From Callipepla californica brunnescens (Eukaryota > Chordata > Aves > Galliformes > Odontophoridae), in NCBI GenBank assembly GCA_023055505.1, contig JALIRH010000004.1, positions 20,083,368-20,147,367 on the forward strand: a stretch of DNA of 64,000 bases, in the 5' to 3' direction. Each line of letters starts with the position of its first letter. Positions within the stretch are counted from its first letter, which is position 1. Positions 51,820 through 64,000 of this stretch are shown piece by piece. The notes beneath the pieces are model-generated. The model had not been told where the DNA came from. It made no database searches and worked only from the letters and a program-made list of their open reading frames with translations. The translations under genes and the position numbers were made by a program.

Positions 51820-53532
51820 AAGTTTTAGGCACACAAACCATTTTTAAGTCCACAATAAAGGCAGCAACTTCAAAGTTAAATTTTACTTTAAAGCAATTGC
51901 AATGAAATAAGCTTCATTATGTTGCTTGATTAGACCAACAGAAATAAAAGGTACTTGAGACCTTACAGTAATAGACAGGAAGTACTGGATAGCTGTGTGA
52001 CAAGGAAAGCCTATAAAGCCCTGTCTCCTCTACCGAATAAAGGATGCAATTTCGCACACAGAAAAACAAAGTTTAGGTCATACAGCCATGATTATTTTTG
52101 CCATGGTATTTTTCAGTTGAATTTACTAATTTGATTTGTCACACAATAGCACGAAGACTTATGTCAAACCAGGGGAAAGAGTGGAAGGTAAATGTGAGGC
52201 ACAGGGACTGGACTATTTCCGTGGCGCTTTCAGCTCAAACCAGTTGCTGAGCTACAACCTATGGAGGAAAGCCTTTAACGCTGAAGAAGTGGGAACCTAA
52301 TCCGTTGGAGAAGTTAACTTCATAACAAATGACACAATATTATCAGTATTCTCACAAATCAGAGTGAGTTCCAGACTGAAAAAAAAAAAAAAAAGACGAA
52401 TTATTTATTACCTTAAATCTCATTTAAAAACATTAAAGGGACCATTTGTTAAAAATAAAGCTGTACTCCTGCGACTTAGATTCACTATAAGTGTTATGGT
52501 ACCTACAACAAAGCAAAATGGAACTAGAATAGTATTTTTTCTACTACAAGAATTTATTTTACTTGTCATAAAAGCCTTCTTCAATGAAACTGTCTCTCTG
52601 AACACTGACATGACGTAAAAATGTTTTTAAACATGCAGAAAGCAAGTTAGTTCTGCAAATATTTTATACAGTATTATAGTGATTAGTTTTAAAAACTTTC
52701 TAAAAATTTTACTGCCAAAGAGTTAAGTGATGGTGCACTGTGGTTTTGAATGCTGATAAAACGACTGCGTGAAATCGAGCAATTATTTGAAACAGCAACA
52801 TAGTAATGTAATATCAACCTATTTATAGTCTGAATTCATCAGCAAATAAAAAATCTTGCTTCTAGCATTATGAAATGTTGGAATAGTTGGTTAGCTTTTG
52901 GGGATCACTTCCACCAATATCACTAACATTTGTACCAAGGAATTAAAAAAAAAATGATCTTTTAAGATGCTTGAAACTATTGCCCTTTCCACTAGTACAA
53001 TCTACCTCTATTATATGCTAAGTCAACTTTCTTAGTTGGGAAACATAAGTACCCAGCGTTGGCAATACAGAAGGCAGTAAGGCATACAACACACCGGTCT
53101 GAAGAACTTCTTTCATAGCTTACCAACTCCTGGCAGCTGATACGTAACAATTTACAGGGGAAAAAAAAAAGCTGCTGCTGAGGACAGTTCAAGAAAGGTG
53201 CAATGGGGTATATGCAACAAAAAGCCATCAATTTCTCAATATTTAATCCAATCAAGTAAAGTTTAATTTGTTAAGGAGAACAGAAGAAAATAGAGGAATC
53301 TCTATCTTTTTATCTGTCACGTCTAATTCCTTGGTATTCTTACTTTAGGGGTGCTTAATTCTGAACATGCAGCACTGTTGTGATAAAAAGAGGGTACTGG
53401 CTGTGTGTACATAGTAACGCCATCTCTTAAATACCCGGAGAGAGTAGCTCTCCTTTTTAAGAATGCGTGAAATCAAGTCAGTAACTGCTAAACCACACAA
53501 AACTACTCCAAAAGAGCCTAGCTGTTGGGAAG

Positions 53533-53860
53533 ATGGCATCTGAGTGTGCCCATGCAGTGCAGAAGGTCTACCAAAATCTCAGGGCTTTGAACTCAATGAG
53601 GGAATGCATTGCTGAAGGATATGAGAGGTTGGAAATGGCTTGGTGCTTGGCTATGCTGGAGGAAGGTGGAACTAGGGTCACTGAAATATACACACAATGG
53701 CGTATTGACAGAGGAACTGCACATGGTATCACTATATTCTCAGTCTGAAGTGGCTTTGGAGACCCTCTATAGTGCCATGGAGGGCCTCATTCACAGGACA
53801 GTCCCCAAAGATCACGCGGGCTCAGGCACTACCTGCATCACAAAGCACAGTCCATGAAAA
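53533..53860 (+). pseudogene. Coding-like relic of unknown origin
   Basis: The plus strand is open for 71 codons from 53,533 (MASECAHAVQKVYQNLRALN, MRECIAEGYERLEMAWCLAM). A +1 frame continues with SEVALETLYSAMEGLIHRTV. The base composition is richer in GC and more codon-like than its surroundings. I do not recognise the family. It may be a retrocopy or a piece of a transposon ORF with one frameshift near 53,740. It is not part of TTBK2, which is on the other strand. Confidence 0.3.
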
Positions 53861-55865
53861 CAGAGGAGATGAGTAGCTCAACAAGGACGGAATCACAAAT
53901 CTGCTTGTGAAAAATCATTCAGGCCAGGATCTTCTAAGGAAGTGTTAGAGTCAACAACATGACTTGGTCTGAAGGAGGCTTTCATCATGTCTTCAAGCAA
54001 CAATGACTGGTTTGTAATGGGAGACAGGTGTTAAGAAACCCAAATGGAACTTTGGCAAAGGTACTTAAAGCTGGGACAAATCCAAAAAAAACATGAATGC
54101 AGTTTGTAGTAGATGCTTAACCTAAAATTAGTTTTGACAGTAGAAAAGTAGATAGCATGGACAGCTGATCATGAGAGCAGACAGATGAGTTAGATAAAAG
54201 ATCCATTCGTCCCAATCTCCTGTCTGTGACTGCTGCCAACAGCATATGCAGAGGGAAGAAACAGGGATGCAGAAAGTATATAATCATACTTTCCCAGGAT
54301 ACTTTCTGAGGATATAAAAAGCTGGGACAAAAAAACCTCTTTTTGAGCCAAAGATGATACTTAAGATGTTCCAGTTCTTAATTCACTGTATATTTTCTGA
54401 ATCTATGAAAGTTTTTAGCCACACCACTGCAAGTAACCTACAGTTTATTTCCATGCTGTGGGAAGAACATATGTTTTCAATTTATCTTCTGTTACTTATG
54501 TCTGAGGTTCACTAACCTATGTACCGGAAGGTAGAGTTTGCGATTGTTCCCTGCTCCCTTTTTAGGCCTATGCAGGGAATAGCTTGCTGCCATATTCCCC
54601 TTGTGTCTCTCTTCAGTTATTTATTCTTTTACCCATTGATTTGTTTTTCCCCTCCCTGTGTACTTTTTCCAGACCTACCACATCCTATGAGACCCATGAG
54701 ATGTTCTCAGGCACTGATGCACTGTTTTCAGAAAGCCTGCAAGACTTCACTCCAGAGACGTCAGCCAATTACTGTGTACATTTCAAATTTTTCCATGTAT
54801 GCACTCCTTTATAATAATTTTCACCTATCGTTACCTCAGACAAAGTTGCGACATCTTTCAGCAGTTCTTCCATGCCTGTCTAAAGCTTTACTATTCTCCC
54901 TGCCCTTTTATCATCAGACTGTCACTTCACTACTTGCACCTTTTCTAGATCATCTGTGAATACACAGTACAGCACAGCACAGAGAACTATTATTTTTAGG
55001 CTGATGAGTCACCACTTAAGATCAATATTTACATTTTTAATTCAAGTTCCACTGAAAAAAATATTGTTGCAGAAATTCATCATATATAAAAACCTGACTC
55101 ATGATCTTCCATCACTAATAGCACTGCTTTCATATTTTGGAATGGATTTCTTGGATATTTAAACACAATTTTCCTTCAAGAAGATCATTATTTAGCATGT
55201 GACACACTTGACGGTCACATACTTCAAAGACTGCCTGAACTTAACTCCCATTTTAGTTTTATTTTAGTCTCGCAAATCAAGCAGTCTCTCTAACATGGAC
55301 CAAGTAGGAAGCACAGAGCAGAGCATAAAATATCAATTAGGACAGACTTGAAGGAAGTCAAAAGGAAGCCTACATAAATAAGCAGTAGATTAGGAGAACT
55401 CTTAAGCAACAAAAAAAAAAAGTAATTTTAAAAAACAGTTTGTTGCAGGAGGTGCAAAAGAGCATAAGCAGAATAGACTGAGGAATAAATAAAATACATT
55501 AAAACTAATTAAAAAAATTCCCAGATGGTAAAGCTTGGCAGAGAATATATAGGAACAATAAATAGCCAGGGTATAAGACATACGTTCAAAGAAAACAGGA
55601 CTGCAATAGAGAAACTGAGTGACTTTGCATCTGGGTTGACAATGAAAGAAAATAAGAAACTACCCAAGAAAAATACTCCTTCAGGAAACTCATCAGAAAA
55701 CTTGCCTAAAATCGAAAGGAATAGGGAATACATAAAATGAAAAGTAATGTCACCAGTGTCAGAACATATGCACCAAAGTTTGAAAGAAACTCAAGTTATA
55801 TCACTTCTCTATTTATGATGACACAAAAGGTTTCACTTGTAACTGCACATGCATACAAGGATTAG

Positions 55866-56655
55866 AGCATGGCAAACATATTGCCAATTTTTAAGAAGAG
55901 TTACACGCAACATCCAATAAACTACAGGCCTGCAAATCCAATATTTGTGCCCAGCAAATTAGTAGATATCGTAATGATGAATAGAACTACTGAACACTGT
56001 AATAAAAGGGATATAGTTGAGAAGGTAACAAGGTTCTGTTGAAACAAAGAGCTATATTCCAAATCTTGGAGTTTTTAAACAAACAATCACGCAGGTAAGC
56101 ACAATCCAAATAATGTCCATTTGTACTCCTAAAAAGCATCCGACATAGTCTTCTTATAGAAACTAAACAGATATGGCATAAAAGGACAAGTACATTAAAA
56201 GGGCACAAAGCAGGACTAAGTAGTCACCTCAGACAAAGGAAAGAGCTCACTAGTTCTGCAAGGAGCAAGATACAATCATCACAAATCAACATTTTCACAG
56301 ATAACCTGGAAAGCAGAATTAAAACTAAGATAACAAAAGTTGGCTGACAATACGTCGTGTTTAGTTGCTTTTGGTTTTGTTTTTTTGGGGGGTTGTTGTT
56401 TTTTTTTAATGTTTTTTTAAAAAGGAAGAAAGAAAAGAGTCAACTATGAAGAACTGTTGAGTGACCTTATATTGATATTATATTATGTTGAGCGACCAAA
56501 TAACTTCAGAATTAAATATCAGTTGAGGTTCTGTGTAGATAAATGTAAAATTATGTACATCAGAAAAAATAATCATAACTTTTTATTAAAAATACAATGG
56601 CTATTAGCAACCAAAAATAAGGTATTGATTATTATGATACACAGCTACAAGTGAC
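55866..56655 (+). mobile_element. CR1-like LINE reverse-transcriptase relic, antisense to TTBK2
   Basis: Plus-strand frames show MANILPIFKKSYTQHPINYR followed by PANPIFVPSKLV. This fits the CR1-type block ANVTPIFKKG..DPxNYRPVSLTSVPGKL. About 600 bp later LRFCVDKCKIMYIRKNN fits the later RT block (FNVDKCKVMHLGxNN). Stops and frameshifts lie between them. It is older than the other CR1 copies and points the opposite way to them. Confidence 0.7.
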
Positions 56656-59600
56656 AGCAACTTATTGATAAGTAACAGTCAAAAAGCAATAAAATTGAAT
56701 GTTAGCAATGCAGACTAAACAGGACAACACAAAGATCATCCCTGCTTTCTGTATATCCATGTTTCACTTGAATTGTATAAAATTCTCAAGATGCACGTAC
56801 TTCCTATCAAAAAACAAACAACTAGACATTCATTCATTGTCTGGGAAGATGGAGAGAGGACAGAGAAATTCTGTTCCCTGTAGTACCATAAATTCAATTT
56901 ATCTGAATTTATGGGCTGCAATTTGAATTAAATACTTGGCGATAACATTTTGTCACTTTGCTTCGAAGAAGTTCCAACCCTAAACCTATTGACTAGCTGT
57001 TATGGGAACCATAACAGAAAGGTAACAGTTTCAACTCAAGTAAACTATTTCTAGCTCTTCCAGAAGGCAATTATTTGGAGCAAAAGAAAAAAAAATCTTG
57101 TATGCAAGAAACATTCAGGATCTCCAAGTACAATTTGTTCCATCATTTCACCTTCCCCTTCTATACTGAGTTTAGTCTATAATAATCTCAATATATCTAT
57201 TTATAGTACTCTTCCCATCAGCTGACACACTTCCCATGCCCTCCATCATCACGTTTCTCATTCAAATTCAGATTTTTCACACACACATTAAAAACCAAAT
57301 ACTAATAACTAATATTATGAGCTTGAATTCTACCTCTAATCAAGGTGCATCAAATCATGCTGCAGGCCATTTCAGCAATGAAATTACGTTGACTTAACTT
57401 GCACCTATAACATAGCCCCGTTTCACATTCACTCATGTATTTTCACTTATGACTGAAGAGCAATACTCCTTTTAAAATTTTTTACCCTTAACAAAGAGGA
57501 AGTTTGTGATTCACTAAGATCTATTACAATAGGTATTTTATAAAGTAATGAGTAATAACTCTTAAAAGTGAGTTTCCATGCATCTTTTACTAAATATTAA
57601 CTTCCATTAAAAAATGAACAAAGAGAGATGAAAGGAAATATAGCTTGGAGCATTTTTAAACATAGCAGAGATCAAACCACTCACAGGCTATTAAACACAT
57701 CTCACTTTTGGTTACATTCGTTCATTAATGTTCCTTAGATATGTGGTTAAAACCACATTTATATTCTTTTTAGGTTGTTTGTTTTTTAAATCTGATATTT
57801 TCTTACAATACTGCTTTTGCTAAAATCCTTTGAAGTAAAATTGTAAATTATACTTACCTGTACACAGAATAAGCAGTTACAGTAAGATTCTCAACTGTTA
57901 AAAACTGCAGCACTAACAAAACCACTTAACATCATATAATCACATTCATACAACATCATCCTCTAATGATAAGCACTGCTACTTGAACTACAATAGCTCT
58001 TTAGATTAATAAAAAGACAGAATCATCCTAAAATTTTTCCCAATGTGCATTTTTCTTGCAAGTTATACCATGTGACAGAGAGGTTCTAATTGCAAATTTT
58101 GGCAGCAGTAGTCTAAAACTTGCTTAAAATTGGAGATTCGCAGAAAAGATTAGTTTTAAGATAGACTAGTTCCTCAATTCAAACTACCACGCAGCAATAC
58201 AAATCCTCCTATAGGCAGGGATTGGGTGGAAGTGCTTTCAAGCAGGCAGTGCTTGTTTAAAGGACCTATGTTTACAAGTAAAGAAAAGCAATGCTGGTGT
58301 TAAATTAGTTGGACAATGCTGCTGCCAGCATTTTTTTTCTTCTCTCTAACTCACCTAAAAGCCTTGCTTTATGTAGTACATTTATTTTTCCTTCACTCTA
58401 ATATTCTTCCAAATATATTGATCTGAATATCTAGAATCATCTTTAAAGCAACAAAAACTTACAGAATCTGCAATTGGATTTATTTTTAAACAAAAAATGT
58501 GCTAAAAACATATAAGCATAGCAATCTTTTAAATGAATAAACAACACAATTGTGATATTATTATTATCTAATGTTTTGCCTACTTCTCACACATCTAATG
58601 GTGCTTCCCAATGAAAATAAATACTTCTCAGTCAGTTGAGAAAATTACACATGCACAAAACTGAGCCAATAGATTTTTTACATACAGTGTGATTCACTAC
58701 TGGTGATTGTAGATGGGTCAACTTTTCCTTAGCTGTGAGGACCACGGATGACTTCCACACATCAGTTACTTAAAGACAGCAAATCTGTCTTATCCATGAA
58801 TTCATTATTACTTGCAATTTTTCCAGTCCTTTATTCTACATCGGAAGCCAAACAGTTCACGCCAAGTGGATCTTATGCCAACCCTAAGAAGGCCATCATC
58901 TCTGCCTATTATGTTAGCACGTGACTTGTTACACACAAAGTTCAATGTGGAAAAAAAAAAAAAAAAAGACTATGGATAGTTGAAGGTAGATACTGATTAG
59001 ACAAGGGATTTTTTTCATCCCAGTATCTGGGATTCTCCAATAAGGAAATGTCTCTCATCATTACATCTGATTCATTCTGCTGGCTGGATGCAGAGAACCC
59101 ACGCATTAATACATGTCTCTTAACCTCAAGTACATTTAATGCAGCTGGTTGAGGACTCTGACTTTTAGCAATGAAATTCACGTAATGCATTTGCACAAAC
59201 CAAAGGCCAAGTACAGCTAAGTCACACTTGGAACTCAAATAAAGCAACTTCTGAATGAAAGTTTGTTACCTCGCATAGCAGTTACATAAACAAACATTTT
59301 TATACATGTGACACTAATAGAAAATTTTAGGCTGCTGAAGACCTGAGCATCAAGAGAAGCAAGGGTATAAAAAGCTCCCCCAAAACTGTGACTTCTGTAT
59401 CTACTAGATGCTGACTTAAGGCATTTCCAATAACGTGTTTAATTTAGGGGGGAAAAAACAAAAACAAACCACACACCTCCACCAGATAGCAACAACAACA
59501 AAAATTAAAAAAAAACCCTCTCATGAACAGCCAGAAACAACTGCCATAAAACGTAAAAGACATGATACTGCCTACAAATAATTTACAATGTAAAGTTGAT

Positions 59601-60437
59601 AATTCTCTTGCCAGAACTGATATAATAGCCAAGTCTCTTAACATTATCTTCACTTTTCTAAACAGTTTCAGTGGGTTATTCCTCAACATAATTTCACAAT
59701 GAATCTCAGAACTTAATCTAAACCGTCATCTTAATTTTGCTACCTTTCCATAGGAAAGGCATTAAATCCAGATCCTATATAAAGACAGGCTGTTTTTTTT
59801 GTTTGTTTGTTTGTTATTAATTCAGTTCTTACCACTGGATTAAAACATTTTTTGCCATGAATGTATATGTGCTGAATATATCTAATTTTGGTCTGCCACT
59901 GCCTATTAACAAGGAAGAACGACAAAGAGATTTCTACAGCATTTGCTAGGTAAGTAATCAGATGCTTCTGCTGACATAGAATTTCTTGCCCTAGGAGGAC
60001 TAGGCTTTTACCACATTATTAAATATTAAAAACCCTGCAAGGCTAATATGCAGGGGAAGGGGATCAAGAAAGAAGTACATTTATTTAATCCATTTGTCAG
60101 CTGTTGTCAGCTGACAAATCTGACCAAAGGACAATCTGTCTACTGAAAGTCTGTCAAGTAGAGGCAGCTGGTGATGGGAGCAACACAAGGAAAGTCTCAG
60201 GTGCATTTTTCTAAGTTTCATTTGAGTGCTGGGGGAGGGAAAGGTTATGCGTAGCATAGTAAGCACTGGAAATGGTGCCATTAGTAATCACGTTTGAAGT
60301 ACATTATATACCTTACACACATTACAGCAGCACTAATAGAACTGCATGGGTTTATCTCTCTTTCTCAAGGTTGGTATAAAAACCTACGGTGTAACTTCGA
60401 CTACAAAGAATCTGCTTCTGATCATAAATATACAATG

Positions 60438-60630
60438 ACTGGGGCCGTGAGAAAGCTAGACGCAGTGCTTCCGGGGAAAGCTCACCTACAGCAGGGCGTA
60501 GGCACGAAAGATTGCTGCGGAGGTCCCAGGGCAGAACCCTGAGCGGACGGCAGGAGTTGTTCGGCGCGGCCGGGGCGGCGTTCAGCACCAAGGACAGCTC
60601 CACGATAGACGAAGCATAAGGCATAGGCGA
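60438..60630 (-). promoter_or_regulatory. CpG-rich patch, candidate TTBK2 promoter and non-coding exon 1
   Basis: This is the only clearly CpG-dense stretch in the window, with about 18 CpG by eye, in otherwise AT-rich, CpG-poor DNA. On the minus strand it contains CTGTAG followed by GTGAGC, a strong donor with the exon edge at 60,486. Spliced to the acceptor at 45,941 it would give a leader exon and a 14.5-kb first intron, a typical layout for this gene. No TATA box is evident. The minus strand is also open here (about 107 codons from 60,675), but I see no protein family in it. It is small for a CpG island, so another first exon further upstream remains possible. Confidence 0.42.
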
Positions 60631-63600
60631 AAGACAACACTCTGCCATTCGACTGATGTCCTTATCAAAGTACATTTTTAACGATAACGTTACAATTTTG
60701 GCCTCTAAAGACCATACAGCAATGGCTCCTCTTTAAGATAGCCGGATACCAAACAGAAGTCTGCTTTTAAGAAACAAAAACAGCAGAAAAATGAGTAGAT
60801 CACGATAAAGAATAGGTCCCACAATGTACCTAAGTTAACTGAACTAATGCAGCTCAATTAGTCCCTACAGGAATCAGTCGATCACTTTATTCACACCTTT
60901 TAAAAGCTTAGGAAAAACAATTTCCAAGGTCCATAGCTGATCCCGAGAAGAGGAAGCAGCATAGCGCAAAATACATCAGCCATTAAATGTGCTGCAATCA
61001 AACTGCACGTGCTCCAACTCAGAGGACATTATACATCAGGGAGCAAAGAACACATGGAAACATCATCTGACATGATACAGAGAATCAGTCACTCCTAATT
61101 AGATGCATCTACTGTGGCAGCAAGGCTCAGACAACCACGGATGAGTAGGCAAATAAATACTTCAGGATATCATAGCAGCTCTCTACCTGCTAGCATTAGA
61201 ATTGCTCCTGGAGCACTATACACAGTTTTGGTGTTCACACATCAAGAAAGAGAGCAGAAAACAGCTACTAAAGCATTGGAGAATACTCATTGAGTGGGAA
61301 AACCATGACATTCAATACCTTATCAAATAAAAGTTGCTTAAACGTAAGCAATCACAAGAGATCCACATTCTGACACAGAAAATGCTAATAGAGACCTAAA
61401 TATATTTCATTAGGGAACTGTAACTACCCTATGTAAATTTAGTATGTTGAGACAACTCTAGGACAGGAAAGTTTATTTTAACAGTCAAGGGATCACAGAA
61501 TAAAAAAGCACACGAATTAGTAAATTTATGTATTATGAACACGTGAACCAAGAAAATCTGAAATGTGATATCATTTTCTTACACATCAGAAGTGCTAACG
61601 TGCAAACTCAGATTTTAACTAGCTGCCAAACACTCAAAACTATCCTGATCCAATAGTCTTGAAGAGGGAGGTCAGGGGAAAATTGATTCATCAAGGAAAA
61701 GAGAGTGCAGTCATTTGAGATTATTATGGAAGAAAAGTCAAATAAACAAAGTATTCTAGGATCGTTACTAATAAAATATATAAGAACAATATCAACAATA
61801 AGAAGTGTCCACACCAAATGAAACAACTAGTCCAAGTTTCCTGCTCCTAATCAATAGGAAAGGAAGTAGAACATGACTTCCAGATGAAATGCTGTTCCTC
61901 CTATTCTTGCCTCCTCCCTGAGTCAACAATAGGCAGAAGCCATCAACCTAGCAGCTAGCCTGCTGCACTAGAAGGATCTGGTTATGACTGCTTCCCTCAG
62001 CTAGCTGTTCAGAGTGAAGCCGCACTGAACAGCTTGACCTAATAAAAGTTACAAACCTATCTCAGGAAAAAAAGCAATATAAACAGCTCTCTTCTTAGAG
62101 TCATTCACTGTCAAGCCTATGAGTTGTATAGGCGCAGCTCACAGATCAACGGGCTCTAGAAAGGGCACAGGCAGAAGATGTATTCTTCTCCTTTCAAACA
62201 GCAGCCAGCTGTTTGGTTCAACAATAATCTGCAATTTCATCTGCGGAAGCTAACATGTGAAAATTGTGTCTGTGTGTATGTATGTCTATAAATGTCAAGC
62301 ACCAAACAGTAAATGATGGAGTTCCTATCCTCTATGCATCTGCTTTACTGTGGGAGACTCAAATTTGCTCCTTAGCTTAGGAATTTCTTAGTTCTTGCTT
62401 AGTCGAGACAAAAACTGTCTGGGTTAGCTAGCACATTTCTCCCACAAGACCAATAAACACTTTCTTCACATGGATCTATCTTATGATTCTTTCATGAGTT
62501 TGCTCCATCCAGATGAAATGTTCCACAGTTTTCCCCAGTGGAAATACCATCTTACTCAAAACTGCAGAAATATCATTTCACCCAAATCATCATGATCATC
62601 ACAATAATCCCTGGAGCCTTACAAAACAGTAGACAAATGCTATACTGAAATAGAATCCTGATCCAATGCCAATTCCACTCCTTCAGCTCTGGGGGTACCA
62701 CGGGCCAGTTTCTTTGAGGCTGACTCTTCTTCAGGAATAATACCTTGATTTTACAGACTACTGGAAACAGAAAGTCAAAGCATCACATATGAAAGCAGAA
62801 AGTTCAATGAAATTCAAGGAATAGCACAGACACTCCTCTTTTAACACAGCTTCAACTATCTGATAATGCATGTTCTGGATCTATTTAGTGCAGAATGCTG
62901 ACAAATGGAAAAACAGGGAAATAATAAACCATTTTGAGATTGTAAATAATTGGACATAATGTTGTTTACAACAAAATAATGGTACCGGTGTTCTAAGAAG
63001 AACATTGTATGCTGAAGAGACGCATGCTCTATTTACAGATCTACAGATCATCTCCTCACTTCATTTTTTTGTTTCTCTTTTTTTTTAATTAGTCAACACC
63101 GAAGCTAAACAGATGCACTTAATTTGCTCAGAAGCCATACTGCTAAACAAGAGTAGCATCTGAAGCATTGCTGGCGCAGTAAATTTAACAGCTGCAACAA
63201 AACACAACCTGCTGGTGCACCAAACAAAGCAATCCAATTCTACTACTTCTCTGCAGAACATTGTATCAAATAACTTTTGCTAGAAATGTCGCACAATTTG
63301 AACATACGGAGAGGCAGCCTGAAAAAAGCAACACTGAAAATTCTTTGGGATGTGATAGAGAGCAGAGTCAATAAGCAGCTGCTGACTGGAGACAGTTCCC
63401 AAGCTCCGTGAACACACCAATTACACAAGGCAAAACCTTCTCTAAGTGTAGACAAGTCCACTTGAAACCCCATTTTAGCTTCCAATAGTAACTCGTCTCT
63501 GGATCAGCTGATGAATTCCTCTGAGCACTCAGAAATAAGAAAGGGGCTTCACATTAAAACAACTTCACATCTTTTAAAAGCTCTCAAGACAGATCCAGCT

Positions 63601-64000
63601 TATTTTACCCTTTCTTCATAAATAAGATGGCTATGTATTGCAAAATCTGCCTTCTGTCCTCAACTTCACCCGTAGAAGAACAGGCAGCCCTCTCCACCTC
63701 TGGCTATGATCATACTCAAGGCAAAGCAACATATGCATGTACACACATTTCTCTGAAAGCAAGAATTATCACGTGGACTTTTTTCGTAAGTGTAAATAAC
63801 TTAATTCTCAGTAATTGATTAATCTCTTCAGAGACAAAGCAACAGCATAAAATAGCATTTTGAAAAGCATTTAAGCAATGCTTTTCATTACAGAATCAAC
63901 CATGAAGTACAAGACCCACAGGAAAAAGAAAGCATGCCTTGTGTACTAACGAACCAATTTATTGAAGCCCTGACAACAGATAAAAACACTACAGATGTCT
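60631..64000. other. Upstream region without a recognised gene
   Basis: AT-rich sequence with no homopolymer of 12 or more and no coding block I can name. In human the next gene upstream of TTBK2 is UBR1; I looked for its last exons on the minus strand and could not recognise any. Confidence 0.5.

Larger units (their letters stand above)
45942..60437 (-). other. Presumed first intron of TTBK2
   Basis: About 14.5 kb between the leader acceptor and the CpG-rich patch. It contains CR1 fragments at 48,162 and 50,090, the antisense RT relic at 55,866, the unknown relic at 53,533 and long A tracts (51,789; 52,379; 58,951). No other exon was identified. It is an intron only if exon 1 lies at or beyond 60,486. 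Confidence 0.5.

Noticed and set aside
54519..54959. 146-codon plus-strand open frame
   Set aside because: Hydrophobic and proline/cysteine-rich translation typical of pyrimidine-rich noncoding DNA; no known family.
60352..60675. 107-codon minus-strand ORF over the CpG patch
   Set aside because: Better explained as GC-rich leader and promoter DNA; no family match and it crosses the predicted splice donor.
60631..64000. Possible last exons of UBR1, the expected upstream neighbour
   Set aside because: No minus-strand block could be recognised as UBR1; intergenic distance may place it outside the window.

Overview
This is vertebrate nuclear DNA, most likely from a bird. It is AT-rich, intron-dominated and has no operons. 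It carries CR1 LINE 3' ends and a mariner of the type known from the chicken genome. One multi-exon gene on the minus strand, TTBK2 (tau tubulin kinase 2), fills most of the window. I recognised it by translating spliced exons and comparing them with the TTBK2 protein as I know it; no database search was run. The species cannot be named from the sequence.

Layout, in transcription order from high to low coordinates. From 60,631 to 64,000 I see no gene. A small CpG-rich patch at about 60,438-60,630 ends in a good minus-strand splice donor and may be the promoter and non-coding exon 1. The ATG is in the exon at 45,782-45,941. Twelve further coding exons follow: 41,874-42,021; 37,760-37,833; 36,593-36,733; 32,783-32,887; 19,119-19,184; 18,539-18,631; 17,526-17,651; 14,460-14,617; 13,153-13,369; 12,363-12,574; 10,524-11,127; 7,179-7,427. 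All introns are GT-AG and all phases agree. The joined reading frame is 2,262 nt (754 codons) with no internal stop. It covers the whole kinase domain and the first part of the long regulatory tail. The remaining C-terminal exon(s), the stop codon and the 3' UTR lie beyond position 1.

The introns hold old transposons. There is a degenerate but nearly full-length mariner (about 35,222-36,510), a 340-bp non-autonomous element with matching inverted ends and TA target sites (31,953-32,292), and several CR1 fragments. The CR1 3' ends all lie in the same orientation as the gene. An older CR1-like reverse-transcriptase relic lies the other way round (55,866-56,655). Homopolymer and TA-rich tracts fill much of the rest.

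No new multi-gene system is present. The points most worth a second look are the serine/proline-rich exon at 7,179-7,427, which I do not recognise from the human protein, the run of five phase-0 exons coding most of the kinase core, the upstream ORF before the start codon, and the mariner, MITE and TA-rich repeats that lie close to splice sites or inside the largest introns.
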